From the NCBI RefSeq assembly GCF_000422205.1, contig NZ_ATHV01000063.1, positions 1-64,000 of the forward strand: a stretch of 64,000 bases of DNA, written 5' to 3'. The notes beneath the pieces were generated by a model. The model worked only from the letters and a program-made list of their open reading frames with translations. It did not search any database and had not been told where the DNA came from. Below, one piece after another: positions 1 through 8,869 of this stretch. This DNA is from Desulfovibrio sp. X2. GTDB taxonomy: Bacteria; Desulfobacterota; Desulfovibrionia; Desulfovibrionales; Desulfovibrionaceae. Numbering within the stretch: the first letter of the stretch is position 1; each line of letters opens with the position of its first letter. Position numbers and translations under genes: made by a program.

Positions 1-65
1 GCAGAAGACGGCATCCGATATTAGCTCCCGGTCTCGGCATTCCTGCTGAACCGCTCTTCCGATCT
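1..65 (+). other. Illumina paired-end adapter contamination at contig end
   Basis: The first 65 bases match the Illumina paired-end PCR primer from its GCAGAAGACGGCAT start through CGGTCTCGGCATTCCTGCTG to the ligation end GCTCTTCCGATCT. About ten bases in the middle differ, at the place where an index or read errors would sit. This is library sequence, not genome. Genomic sequence starts at base 66, inside a hairpin of a repeat that recurs elsewhere in the window, which probably explains why assembly stopped here. Confidence 0.95.
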
Positions 66-178
66 GGTTTTCGGCTTGCTCACGCCGCCGCTGGCGGCGG
101 AACCGTGCGTTCGCCCGGTTCACGTGTCGCGTACGACTCCTGCGCAGCATATCGACTTTTTTCTCGGACGCGACACTA
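66..178 (+). repeat. Dispersed multi-hairpin element, copy A (truncated by contig end)
   Basis: It starts in the right arm of a hairpin (GGTTTTCGGC), then a GCTCAC spacer, a GCCGCCGC/GCGGCGG hairpin, a GGAACCG..TTCGCCCG block and a GTGTCGCGT...ACGCGACAC inverted pair closing on CTAG. The same blocks in the same order occur at 41950-42081, and in reverse orientation at 23041-23180. The right end includes the TAG stop of the minus-strand epimerase gene. The left part of the element is missing because the adapter begins there. Confidence 0.8.
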
Positions 179-997
179 GTCCACGCCGCGGATGAGCGAG
201 GCCAGCCGCTCGGCATGCTGCCGCAGGAAGGCGAGGCTGTGGTCGAGGGCTTCGGCGGTGTGGGGCTCGAGGGTGGCTGTGGGGCGCTCGGGCAGCGCGG
301 CCAGGAGGCCGAGGTACTGTTCCCAGGGGATGGCGCCCTGGCCGAGGCCGAGGTGCTCGTCGGCCGCGCCGGAGTTGTCGTGCAGGTGGAGGTGGCGGAT
401 GTGGGGGCCGAGCGCGGCGAACCAGCGGTCGAGGTCCCGGTTTGCGCTGCCGCGGCTGAAGCTGTGCCAGTGGCCCGCGTCGAAGCAGACGCCCACGTCG
501 CGGCCCGCGGCGCGCAGGGCGGCGACCAGGGCGGCGAGGCGGTCGGGCGTCTTGTCGAAGGTGTTCTCGAGAAAGAGCGGCGGGTGGCCGGGCCAGGCGT
601 CGCAGACCGCGTTCCAGGTGGCGAGGGCCGAGGCGCGCTGCTCGTCCTCCTGCTCCGGCAGGTTGGGCTCGGTGAGCCCGGGATGGCCGACCATGTGGCG
701 CGGGCCGTAGATGCGGGCGACGTCGAGGGCGCCCAGGATGCGGCGGCGCGCGGCGTTTGCGGCCAGGGGATCGGTGCTGGCCGGGCGCAGGTCGTCGAAG
801 GGCAGGTGCACGGCGGCGGCGAGGCCCGCGGCGCGCAGACGCTCGGCCACGCGTTCGTGCCAGTCGCGGCCGAGGCGGTCCACGGCGTAGGCGTCTATGC
901 CGAGTTCGGGGCAGAGGCCGTGGGCGAGGAAGTGCTCGAGATATTCCGGGTGCCGCTCGGCGTAGCGCAGGGGCAGGTTGACGAAGCAGAGCCTCAC
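176..997 (-). CDS. Sugar phosphate isomerase/epimerase-like TIM-barrel protein
   Basis: A 273-residue protein of the xylose-isomerase-like TIM-barrel superfamily (AP endonuclease 2 family). Visible metal/substrate motifs include the LENTF strand near residue 143, the FDAGHW segment and HLHLHDN followed by DEHLGLGQG near the C-terminus, the usual places for Glu, Asp/His and Glu ligands. Residues 1-10 form the first beta strand, so the start is well placed. It is the last gene of the purB-led minus-strand unit and begins 11 bases after the M99 peptidase gene. The substrate cannot be told from sequence. The stop codon lies inside the end of repeat copy A. Confidence 0.8.
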   Translation of the reverse strand: MRLCFVNLPLRYAERHPEYLEHFLAHGLCPELGIDAYAVDRLGRDWHERVAERLRAAGLAAAVHLPFDDLRPASTDPLAANAARRRILGALDVARIYGPRHMVGHPGLTEPNLPEQEDEQRASALATWNAVCDAWPGHPPLFLENTFDKTPDRLAALVAALRAAGRDVGVCFDAGHWHSFSRGSANRDLDRWFAALGPHIRHLHLHDNSGAADEHLGLGQGAIPWEQYLGLLAALPERPTATLEPHTAEALDHSLAFLRQHAERLASLIRGVD

Positions 998-1008
998 GGG
1001 ACGGCTCC

Positions 1009-2790
1009 CTACGACCCGGCTTTCGTGGCCAGGGAGGCCATGGCGGCCGGGGCCAGGGTCATGCGGCCCAGGGGCTTGAAGGTGGCGGCCTGAAGGATCT
1101 CCAGGCTCACGGAGGAGCCCATGCCCAGGGTGAAGCTCTCGCCGAAGGCCAGGGGCAGGCCGTCGACCAGGGCCACGAGCCTGTCCTGGCTTCCGTTGCT
1201 CCAGGCCTCGGACAGGGTCCAGGTGCCGGGCTGCAGGCGGCAGCCTGCACCCGGGCGGAAGGGCAGCATGGCGGTCTGGCCGTTCGGGCCGTCGAGCCTG
1301 ATCCCGGCCACGCGGCGCGGGGCGAGGCTGACGTAGAAGGCGGCCGGGCGCGCGCCCGGGGTCTCGCGGCAGACCTGGATGCGGGGAAGGCCGTCCGGGC
1401 CGCGCTGCAGGTAGCGGGGCATGAAGAGGCCGGAGTCGAGCACCACGTCGGTGTCGGCGTCCTGGCCGGTGTTCTCGCCCACGCGGGTGACGATGCCCTT
1501 GATGTTGATGATCTCGGCGCGTCCGTTGCCCGCCTGAGGCCGCACGCCCGCGACGAGCATCTGGTCGCCTTCCACGGCCTGCATGGTCTGGCCGGAGGCG
1601 ACCTCTTCCAGGCGGCCGTTGTGCCAGACCTCGAAGACGGGCGTCTGGCCCGTGTTTCCGGCGGCGGACCGGGCCGGCGTGTAGCGGACCTCGACGCTGC
1701 CGAGCTCGTTCCCGTCGGCGCGCATGTCCAGCCGCTTGACCTGGCTGAAGAGCGAGGCGTCGGTCTTGGTCAAGTCCAGGCTCAGGCGGCCGTCGGCGAA
1801 GAGCGCGGGGTTGGCGTGGAAGAACGGGTCGCCCGAGCCGCGCACGACCTCCACGCGCAGGGGCTCGCCCGCCACGGCCTCGATGGTCGCGCCGGGCTTG
1901 AAGGTCTGGCCGTTGATGCGGATCTCGGGCGGCCTGTCCGCGAAGTGCTCGAAGGAGACGCCCTTGAGCGGCGGCAGGTCGAGGCGGATGCCGAACTTCT
2001 CGAGGAACATGACCGCGGCGCGCAGCTGCTCGCGCACCTTCCAGTCCAGGGGCCGGATGTCCTTGCTGACCTCGATGGCCAGGGCCGGGATGCGGTGCTC
2101 CTTGAGCGCGTAGCAGGTCAGCGACTTGCGCATCTCCGGGCCGTAGGGCGAATTGGGGGCGAAGGTCTCGGTGTTGAAGAGGGCGAAGCGGTAGCTGGCG
2201 GGCCGGACGTGGGGGTTCAGCCGGGTGAGCACGCTCTCGACCATGTTCGAGAGGTGCAGGGTCTTCTGGTAGATGCCGGCGTCGATGATCACGCTCTGCC
2301 CCCAGCGCTTGGGGTTGCGCTCGGCGTTGATCCAGGTGGGGCTGTAGAAGCCGGAGCCCTCGTGCAGGTGGATGAAGGCGTCGCTGCGCGCCAGCAGCAG
2401 GCGGATGACGCGGGCGAGCGCGTCCTCGTAGTAGTCGTCGTAGGGCTGGTCGAAGCGACGGTTGAGGTCCACGTTCACGGCGCGGACGCGGCGGCTGATG
2501 GAGGGGATGTTGGCGCGGGGCACGACGATCAGGGTGCCGCGCCTCACGTGGGCCCGGGAGAGGGTCTCCGCGGTCAGGAAGCCGGAGACCTCGTCGCCCT
2601 GGATGCCGCCCTGGACCATGACCGTGGGGCCGGGCTGCAGGCCCTTGAGGATGTAGACGGCGAGTGGATACTGCGTCCCCTGGAAGAAGACGTAGGACTT
2701 TGCCTGGCTCGGGACCGCGGACAGCAGCGCGAGCACCAGGAGGAACGCGGCGCTAAGAAGACAGGATGCGGGCAAGCGGGTAGGTTTCAC
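1009..2790 (-). CDS. M99-family (Csd4/Pgp1-like) D,L-carboxypeptidase, exported
   Basis: 593 residues with a signal peptide (hydrophobic 12-25, cleavage near SQA-KS at 30-31). The catalytic part has QGDE at 64-67 where ordinary M14 carboxypeptidases have HxxE, plus IHLHEGSG with His141 and His143. A Gln-Glu-His zinc triad is the hallmark of the M99 family, whose members Csd4 (Helicobacter) and Pgp1 (Campylobacter) cut muropeptide tripeptides to dipeptides and set cell curvature. The remaining 350 residues are beta-rich accessory domains, as in that family. Its start overlaps the end of the upstream membrane protein gene by 38 bases, implying translational coupling. The family call rests on motifs; the role in cell shape is inferred from homologues and from the neighbouring Csd6-like gene. 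Confidence 0.72.
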   Translation of the reverse strand: MKPTRLPASCLLSAAFLLVLALLSAVPSQAKSYVFFQGTQYPLAVYILKGLQPGPTVMVQGGIQGDEVSGFLTAETLSRAHVRRGTLIVVPRANIPSISRRVRAVNVDLNRRFDQPYDDYYEDALARVIRLLLARSDAFIHLHEGSGFYSPTWINAERNPKRWGQSVIIDAGIYQKTLHLSNMVESVLTRLNPHVRPASYRFALFNTETFAPNSPYGPEMRKSLTCYALKEHRIPALAIEVSKDIRPLDWKVREQLRAAVMFLEKFGIRLDLPPLKGVSFEHFADRPPEIRINGQTFKPGATIEAVAGEPLRVEVVRGSGDPFFHANPALFADGRLSLDLTKTDASLFSQVKRLDMRADGNELGSVEVRYTPARSAAGNTGQTPVFEVWHNGRLEEVASGQTMQAVEGDQMLVAGVRPQAGNGRAEIINIKGIVTRVGENTGQDADTDVVLDSGLFMPRYLQRGPDGLPRIQVCRETPGARPAAFYVSLAPRRVAGIRLDGPNGQTAMLPFRPGAGCRLQPGTWTLSEAWSNGSQDRLVALVDGLPLAFGESFTLGMGSSVSLEILQAATFKPLGRMTLAPAAMASLATKAGS

Positions 2791-3532
2791 TGAAGATGGC
2801 CTTTCCCTCCTGCCCCTTGATGACGATGCGGACGGCGAAGACCTCGTTGCGCTCCATGCCCTTGGGCAGATCGAAGGACGCCTGGATGCGCTTGAAACGT
2901 TGGATGGAAAAAACGAGGTCCGAATCGGGCGCGGAGACGCCCTCCATGCGGCCGGAGTTGTTCAGCACGAAGATGTCCACGCGGCCGTTCAGCGTCTTGT
3001 CCGCCAGCAGGTTGTTCAGGTCCATGCGCAGCTGCATGCCGTTGCCGGAGAACCGGGCCTGGACGTTGTCCAGGCTCGCCTGGTGCATGTCGGTGTGGGA
3101 GAAGAGCTCCACGAGGTTCGGGGGAGGCGCCGCAGGCATGGCGACCTGGGGCTGGACGGCCTGCGAGGCCTGGGCGGCGGGCTGCCCCGCGTCCTTGGCC
3201 TTGGCGTCGCCGCCCTTGCCGTCGGGGGTCGTGCCGAGCAGGGACTGCATGTCCTCGGGGTCGTTGGACTTGAGGATCTTCTCCACGTTGGAGAGGCGTT
3301 CCAGGCGTATGTTGGCCTCGGCGAGCTGCTGGCGCAGCGTCCTGTTCTCCGAGGCGAGGCCCGCGTTGATGCGCCAGAAATGGATGCCGCCGTAGACGGC
3401 GAGGCAGGCCAGGAGGACGAGCAGGCCGACTCCCCAGACGAGCCCCTTCATCAGCCCGGGGCTGACGCGGAAGCGGCGGACGTGGGTGTCGTCCCGCATG
3501 AACAGGACATTGTACTTGGTGTCGTTGGTCAT
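2753..3532 (-). CDS. Single-pass membrane protein with periplasmic coiled coil
   Basis: 259 residues: short basic cytoplasmic N-terminus, one membrane helix at about 31-52, a predicted coiled coil at about 56-88, a Gln/Ala/Pro-rich linker at 100-140, and a folded C-terminal beta-type domain. The N-terminal layout resembles that of bacterial M23 endopeptidases, but no HxxxD or HxH zinc motif is present, so it is not itself a peptidase. It lies 31 bases after the L,D-transpeptidase-fold gene and overlaps the M99 gene by 38 bases. The position suggests a scaffold or partner for the two peptidoglycan-trimming enzymes, comparable in layout with the anchor proteins of curved-cell machinery. I know no characterised family for it. 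Confidence 0.7.
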   Translation of the reverse strand: MTNDTKYNVLFMRDDTHVRRFRVSPGLMKGLVWGVGLLVLLACLAVYGGIHFWRINAGLASENRTLRQQLAEANIRLERLSNVEKILKSNDPEDMQSLLGTTPDGKGGDAKAKDAGQPAAQASQAVQPQVAMPAAPPPNLVELFSHTDMHQASLDNVQARFSGNGMQLRMDLNNLLADKTLNGRVDIFVLNNSGRMEGVSAPDSDLVFSIQRFKRIQASFDLPKGMERNEVFAVRIVIKGQEGKAIFSETYPLARILSS

Positions 3533-3563
3533 CTGCGATCTGGTTGCGGTCTTGCGCCCGGGT

Positions 3564-4835
3564 TTACGACGGCTCCTTCGCCGACCATGTCTCGCTGACG
3601 ATGCGCCAGCCGATGGCCGAGGGCTGGACGACGAGGGTCTTGTAGCCGGAGTCCGAGTAGCCGGAGGCGCTCTGATAGTCCTGGCGGAAGACGACCTTGA
3701 GCCCGCCGCGGTCGAGGCTCACCTTGACCCCGGAGATGGCCACCTTCTTCGGCGCGTTCTTCTCCCAGAGCTCCTTCTTCTGGTCCATGATCGCGAGCAG
3801 GCCCTGGCGGCCGTCCTGCACGGCGGAGGGCACGTACCAGCGGGCGTAGCTCTTCAGGTCCGCGTGCTCCCAGGACCTGCGCCAGGCGTCGAGCATCTTG
3901 CCGACGTCCCTGGTGGACTGCTGCAGGTAGAGGGCCTCGTAGTCCTTCGCGGCCGGGGCGTACTCCACGCCCACGATGACCCAGCGGCCCTTGGAGTCCT
4001 TCTGCCAGTAGAGGCGCTTCTCGCCCTGGAAGGTGGTGGAATCCGTGCGGTAGTACTGGCCGAACCAGGTCACCCAGTAGTCCGGGCCGCGCAGGGCGTG
4101 CAGGTCGAAGCAGGCCACGTCGATCCAGGGCTTGGCCGCGAAGATGCGTTCCTTGTTGTCACGGAAGGCCTTGAAGGTGGGGGCGCCCGGCTCGGTGTAG
4201 TCCTTCTGGTCGTAGAAGGAGAAGAAGGCGTCGTCGCGGTTGGACCAGGCCTCGGCCCACTTGTGGACGCGGTCGACGAGCTCCTTGGCCTCGCGGGAGA
4301 ACTCGCCCGGGGTGTCGCTGACGCGCACGTCCGTGGCGATGACCACGGGCGTTCCCGGCTCGAGGCTGGCCTCGAGGCGGTGCAGGTCCCCGATGTTCAG
4401 GGCCACGCAGCCCTGGGTCTCGCGCGGGTTGATGGGATGCCCGCGGCCGTGCACCCAGATGCCCCGCCCGGTCTTGCCCTTCAGGCGGTCGATGGGGTTC
4501 GGGTAGTCCAGGGTGAAGGCCAGGCCGCCGTAGACGTCGTAGTCGAGCCCCTTGGCGAGCTTGTGTTCGATGAAATAGACGCCTTCGGGCGTCTTGAGGT
4601 CACCCTCCTTGACCTTGTCCCCCATCTCCTGGCCGGTGGTGCAGGTGAGCTTGGTGAGCAGGGTCAGGGGCGAATGGTGCCCGAATGCGAGAAAGGTCTG
4701 GGTGTCCTTGGAGACGGCCACGAAGTAGGGAGGGACGTCGGGACTGTCCTCCAGGGTCAGGTCGAAGGCTCCCGCCGAGACCACGCCGAGGAGGAGGACC
4801 CCGATCACCGCCAGCGCCGCGCACGTTGTTCTCAT
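3564..4835 (-). CDS. L,D-transpeptidase-fold protein with NTF2-like C-terminus (Csd6/Pgp2-like)
   Basis: 423 residues with a signal peptide (hydrophobic 6-22). The YkuD catalytic domain covers about 35-170, with WVHGRG at 128-132 (His129) and ETQGC at 139-143 (nucleophile Cys143), the expected His-x13-Cys arrangement, although the usual SHGC is TQGC here. Residues about 185-423 look like one or two NTF2/SnoaL-like domains. YkuD plus NTF2 is the architecture of Helicobacter Csd6 and Campylobacter Pgp2, which act as L,D-carboxypeptidases rather than cross-linkers. The gene starts 51 bases after pyrE and precedes the membrane/coiled-coil and M99 genes. A generic L,D-transpeptidase role remains possible. 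Confidence 0.8.
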   Translation of the reverse strand: MRTTCAALAVIGVLLLGVVSAGAFDLTLEDSPDVPPYFVAVSKDTQTFLAFGHHSPLTLLTKLTCTTGQEMGDKVKEGDLKTPEGVYFIEHKLAKGLDYDVYGGLAFTLDYPNPIDRLKGKTGRGIWVHGRGHPINPRETQGCVALNIGDLHRLEASLEPGTPVVIATDVRVSDTPGEFSREAKELVDRVHKWAEAWSNRDDAFFSFYDQKDYTEPGAPTFKAFRDNKERIFAAKPWIDVACFDLHALRGPDYWVTWFGQYYRTDSTTFQGEKRLYWQKDSKGRWVIVGVEYAPAAKDYEALYLQQSTRDVGKMLDAWRRSWEHADLKSYARWYVPSAVQDGRQGLLAIMDQKKELWEKNAPKKVAISGVKVSLDRGGLKVVFRQDYQSASGYSDSGYKTLVVQPSAIGWRIVSETWSAKEPS

Positions 4836-4886
4836 GCACTCTCTCCTGCCCGCTCCCGCCCGGTGCCGCGGGCGGGCGGCGAAATC

Positions 4887-5443
4887 CTAGGCCCGGGCCA
4901 GGCGGACGAGCTCGGCCCTGGTGAAGATGGACTTGAGGTCGTAACCAGCCTTGGCCAGATTCTCCCTGCCCCCTTCCTCGCGGTCGAGGATGGCGCAGAC
5001 CGCGACGATCTCGAGCCCGGCGTCGCGCACGCGCTCGCACGCCTTGATCAGCGTGCCGCCGGTGGTCACGACGTCCTCGAGCATGGCCACCTTCATGCCC
5101 GGCGTGAAGTTGCCGAGCCCCTCCAGGAAACGGCCGGTGCCGTGTCCCTTGGCCTCCTTGCGCACGATGAACCCGGGCAGGGGGCGCGAGGCCAGGTGGG
5201 AGAGGACCGTGACCGAGGAGACGAGCGGATCGGCGCCGAGCGTCATGCCGCCCACGCCCTGCACGTCGGTGTCCTTCAGCATCTCGAGGAACAGGGTGCC
5301 GATGCACCACGAGCCTTCGGGATGCAGCGCGGTCTGCTTGCAGTCGAAGTAGTAGTCGCTCTTCTTGCCGGAAGTGAGGGTGATCTCGCCCTCGATGTAC
5401 GATTTCGCGTAGAGCAGGCGGGCCAGAGTGCCCTTGGTCGTGT

Positions 5444-5447
<4 letters not shown>
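4887..5447 (-). CDS. pyrE: Orotate phosphoribosyltransferase
   Basis: 186 residues of the type I phosphoribosyltransferase fold. It makes orotidine 5'-phosphate from orotate and PRPP in pyrimidine synthesis. The PRPP loop is MLEDVVTTGGT, and the N-terminal TLTSGKKSDYYFD segment with the flexible RKEAKGHGTGR loop is typical of PyrE. Length fits the family. The start ATG overlaps the purB stop by four bases (ATGA), so the two nucleotide-synthesis genes are translationally coupled. Confidence 0.95.
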
Positions 5448-6757
<1,310 letters not shown>

Positions 6758-7168
6758 GCGATGCTCCTCAGGGGGGTCCGTGGCCGGGTCTTTCGGCCTG
6801 CGGGTGCGAAAACGCTAAATGATTTCGCGCCGAATTGAAAGGGGGGCTGTCGGCAAACAGGCGACCGGACTGCACAAGCGCTGTTTTGCGGCCCAGGTTT
6901 TCAAGGCGCGGGCGCCGTTTCGCCCCCGGCTCGCCTGCCGTGGCGCGGGTGGATTATTTTTTCGCCTTGCCGCTGCCTGTGAAAGAACCGGCGTCGTGAG
7001 GCTGCAACATGTGCGGCCGGGCAGGACGGTGCGCGGCGGAATGCACCGCACGCTTCACGGCCGCCCGCTTGCGTGCCGGACTGCGGCGGGAGGCGCCCTC
7101 TTCAATGTCCCGTGCCTGCAAGGGCGCATCCGGATACCTCTGCCGCAGCGGCTCCCGGAGCGCGGGCG
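6758..7168. other. Gene-free stretch upstream of purB
   Basis: No convincing gene is seen in this roughly 410-base stretch. The purB-proximal end holds its ribosome binding site and presumably its promoter. Open frames on both strands here are low in protein-like composition. One minus-strand frame ends in a Lys/Ala-rich tail at 6954, but it lacks a good start with a ribosome binding site. Confidence 0.5.
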
Positions 7169-7197
7169 AAAAAAAAGCGGCCCCACTGGGGCCGCTT
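7169..7197 (-). terminator. Rho-independent terminator of the FmdB-like gene
   Basis: Read on the minus strand: a perfect 10-bp stem AAGCGGCCCC/GGGGCCGCTT (7175-7197) with a 3-base loop, followed by eight T residues (7169-7176). It begins 17 bases after the stop codon at 7214. A textbook intrinsic terminator. Confidence 0.93.
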
Positions 7198-7213
7198 GCA
7201 CGACATGAACGGC

Positions 7214-7570
7214 TCAGGCTGCGCCTGTGCCCGCGGAGGCCGCTGGCGCGCTGCCCGCGGACGAAGAAGAGGAGGAGGACGCAGGCTCCTTGGCGGCCTT
7301 GGCGCCGTCGCCGTTTCCGCTGCCGGAAGCGCCGTCGGAGGCATTGCCCGAGGTCTCGCCCGACGAGCCGCCCGTCCCGGAGGACGAGGCCTTCTTGCCG
7401 CAGTAGTCGGTCACGTACCAGCCAGAGCCCTTGAGCACGAAGGCGGTGTTGGAGACTATGCGGTGCGCCGTGGCGCCGCACTCGCACGGCGACTCGACGT
7501 CGTCGAAGCTCTTGTTCCACTCCTCGAAGACCTTGCCGCAGGCAGGACATTCGTATTCGTAAATGGGCAT
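7214..7570 (-). CDS. FmdB-family zinc ribbon protein
   Basis: 118 residues. The N-terminal MPIYEYECPACG opening with CPAC at 8-11 and CECG at about 29-32 is the FmdB/CxxC-CxxC putative regulatory zinc ribbon. After residue 60 the chain becomes a low-complexity Ser/Gly/Ala/Thr tail with runs of serine, probably disordered. FmdB proteins were first linked to formamidase operons, but their molecular role is not settled. It is transcribed alone, with a strong terminator behind it and GGAGCAACGG upstream of the ATG. Confidence 0.88.
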   Translation of the reverse strand: MPIYEYECPACGKVFEEWNKSFDDVESPCECGATAHRIVSNTAFVLKGSGWYVTDYCGKKASSSGTGGSSGETSGNASDGASGSGNGDGAKAAKEPASSSSSSSAGSAPAASAGTGAA

Positions 7571-7701
7571 TCCGTTGCTCCTCCGTCACACGAAAAGCGA
7601 TGAAAAAAATGCGCCCGGCCGCCGGCTTCCCGATCCAGGAAGCCCGCGCCCGGCACGACGTGACAGATAATCAGGAGAACCGGCGAGTCAAGGACTGAAG
7701 C

Positions 7702-7818
7702 TTAGGCCTTTTTGGCCTGGGCCTTGGCCTCGCGGACGAGGGCCTTCTGCCGCTCCTTGCGGCGCTTGCGCTGGCGGTCCAGTTCCTTCTTGCGCTCGTG
7801 CTTCTTGTGCTTGGCCAT
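7702..7818 (-). CDS. 38-residue highly basic small protein
   Basis: A short frame starting MAKHKKHERKKELDRQ and ending QAKKA, with 19 Lys/Arg residues among 38 and no hydrophobic stretch. A strong ribosome binding site, CCTGGAGGAATC, directly precedes the ATG, and the reading frame is clean between the FmdB-like gene and the receiver-like gene. The composition predicts a single charged helix, which could bind RNA or ribosomes. I do not recognise a named family. Support comes from the start signal and codon regularity, not from homology. Confidence 0.6.
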   Translation of the reverse strand: MAKHKKHERKKELDRQRKRRKERQKALVREAKAQAKKA

Positions 7819-7901
7819 GATTCCTCCAGGAAAATATGTGCGTCTTGTCCGTCCGCTCCGAAGGGCCCTTGCGGGACCGGGCGGCGGTGAAGAAGGGTCC
7901 C

Positions 7902-8270
7902 CTAGCGCATACCGCCCGCGACGTCAACAGAGATCAGGGCTTCGACCGCCTCTGCCGGACCCTCCACGCGGCGGATCGGGGGATGGCCCTCGGGGAAGGC
8001 CGCGGCGGCGCGCGCGGCGAGGCCGCCGCCCCGGGCGTCTCCGGGCCCGCCGTCGAGATCGAGGACGAGGGACACGGCGCATGCGCCCCCGCGCTCCCCG
8101 GCCAGGGCCAGCAGGCGCAGGGCCTCTGCCGTGCCCGCGGCCTCGGCGACCTCGGCGCCCGCCGCGCGCACTGCCTCGGCCACGGCCGAGCGGGCCTCGA
8201 AATCCCCGCCGCAGACCAGGACGCGCGCGGCCCCTGGAAAGCGCTGTTTACATCCTCGTGCGCCTGTCAT
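7902..8270 (-). CDS. Receiver-like (CheY-fold) protein with degenerate acidic pocket
   Basis: 122 residues from the ATG at 8270, which has GGAGGGTG upstream; a longer frame to 8348 has no such signal. The pattern resembles a response-regulator receiver: RVLVCGGD for strand 1, an alpha-1 helix, a second strand AEVAEAAG, SLVLDLDG where the phospho-acceptor would lie, and a terminal helix EAVEALI. The usual acidic pair after strand 1 is GGD, and the conserved Lys of strand 5 is not seen, so phosphorylation is doubtful. It is divergent from the HD gene with only 37 bases between starts. Confidence 0.55.
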   Translation of the reverse strand: MTGARGCKQRFPGAARVLVCGGDFEARSAVAEAVRAAGAEVAEAAGTAEALRLLALAGERGGACAVSLVLDLDGGPGDARGGGLAARAAAAFPEGHPPIRRVEGPAEAVEALISVDVAGGMR

Positions 8271-8307
8271 ACGAAACACCCTCCACAACGAAGCCAAGGA
8301 GTCCGCC

Positions 8308-8862
8308 ATGCTCGACCGCGACGCTGCCCTGGCGCTCGTGCGCGCCAATATCCCCGACCTGAGCCTGTTCCAGCACTGCCTGGCCTCCGAGGCCGTCCTG
8401 CGCTCCCTGGCCGACCGCCTGGGCCAGGACGAGACGCTCTGGGCCCTGACGGGCCTGCTGCACGACCTCGACTACGCCACGACCAAGGACGATCCGGCGC
8501 GCCACGGCCTCGCGGCCGCGGACATGCTCGCGGCCGAGCTGCCCGGAGAGGCGCTGCAGGCCATCCGCGCCCACAACGCCGAGCACACGGGCGTGGCGCC
8601 CGAGAGCGCGCTCGACTTCGCGCTGCGCTGCGGCGAGACCGTGACCGGCCTGATCACGGCCGCGGCCCTGGTCCGGCCCACCAAGCTCGAGGGGCTCGCC
8701 GCCTCGAGCCTCAAGAAGAAGATGAAGGACAAGGCCTTCGCGCGCACCGTGAACCGCGAGACGATCAAGGAATGCGACCGCCTGGGGCTCGAGCTCGCGG
8801 ACTTCCTGAACCTCGCCGTGGCCGCCATGCAGGGCGTGGCCCCGGACGTCGGCCTGGCCTAG
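8308..8862 (+). CDS. HD-domain phosphohydrolase-like protein
   Basis: 184 residues. The HD metal motif is LLHDLDY near residue 51, preceded by the helix FQHCLASEAVL (a possible first His ligand) and followed by RHGLAAADML, the layout of single-domain HDIG-type hydrolases. Such proteins act on phosphate esters, often nucleotides, but the substrate is unknown. Start chosen because AAGGAG lies six bases upstream of the ATG; upstream frame extension would run over the divergent gene. It ends seven bases before the end of convergent rlmI. Confidence 0.82.
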   Translation: MLDRDAALALVRANIPDLSLFQHCLASEAVLRSLADRLGQDETLWALTGLLHDLDYATTKDDPARHGLAAADMLAAELPGEALQAIRAHNAEHTGVAPESALDFALRCGETVTGLITAAALVRPTKLEGLAASSLKKKMKDKAFARTVNRETIKECDRLGLELADFLNLAVAAMQGVAPDVGLA

Positions 8863-8869
8863 TCCCGCC

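Noticed and set aside
6954-7060. Small basic minus-strand gene ending SFTGSGKAKK
   Set aside because: No ATG with a ribosome binding site; it lies beyond the strong terminator of the FmdB-like gene and has no recognisable family.
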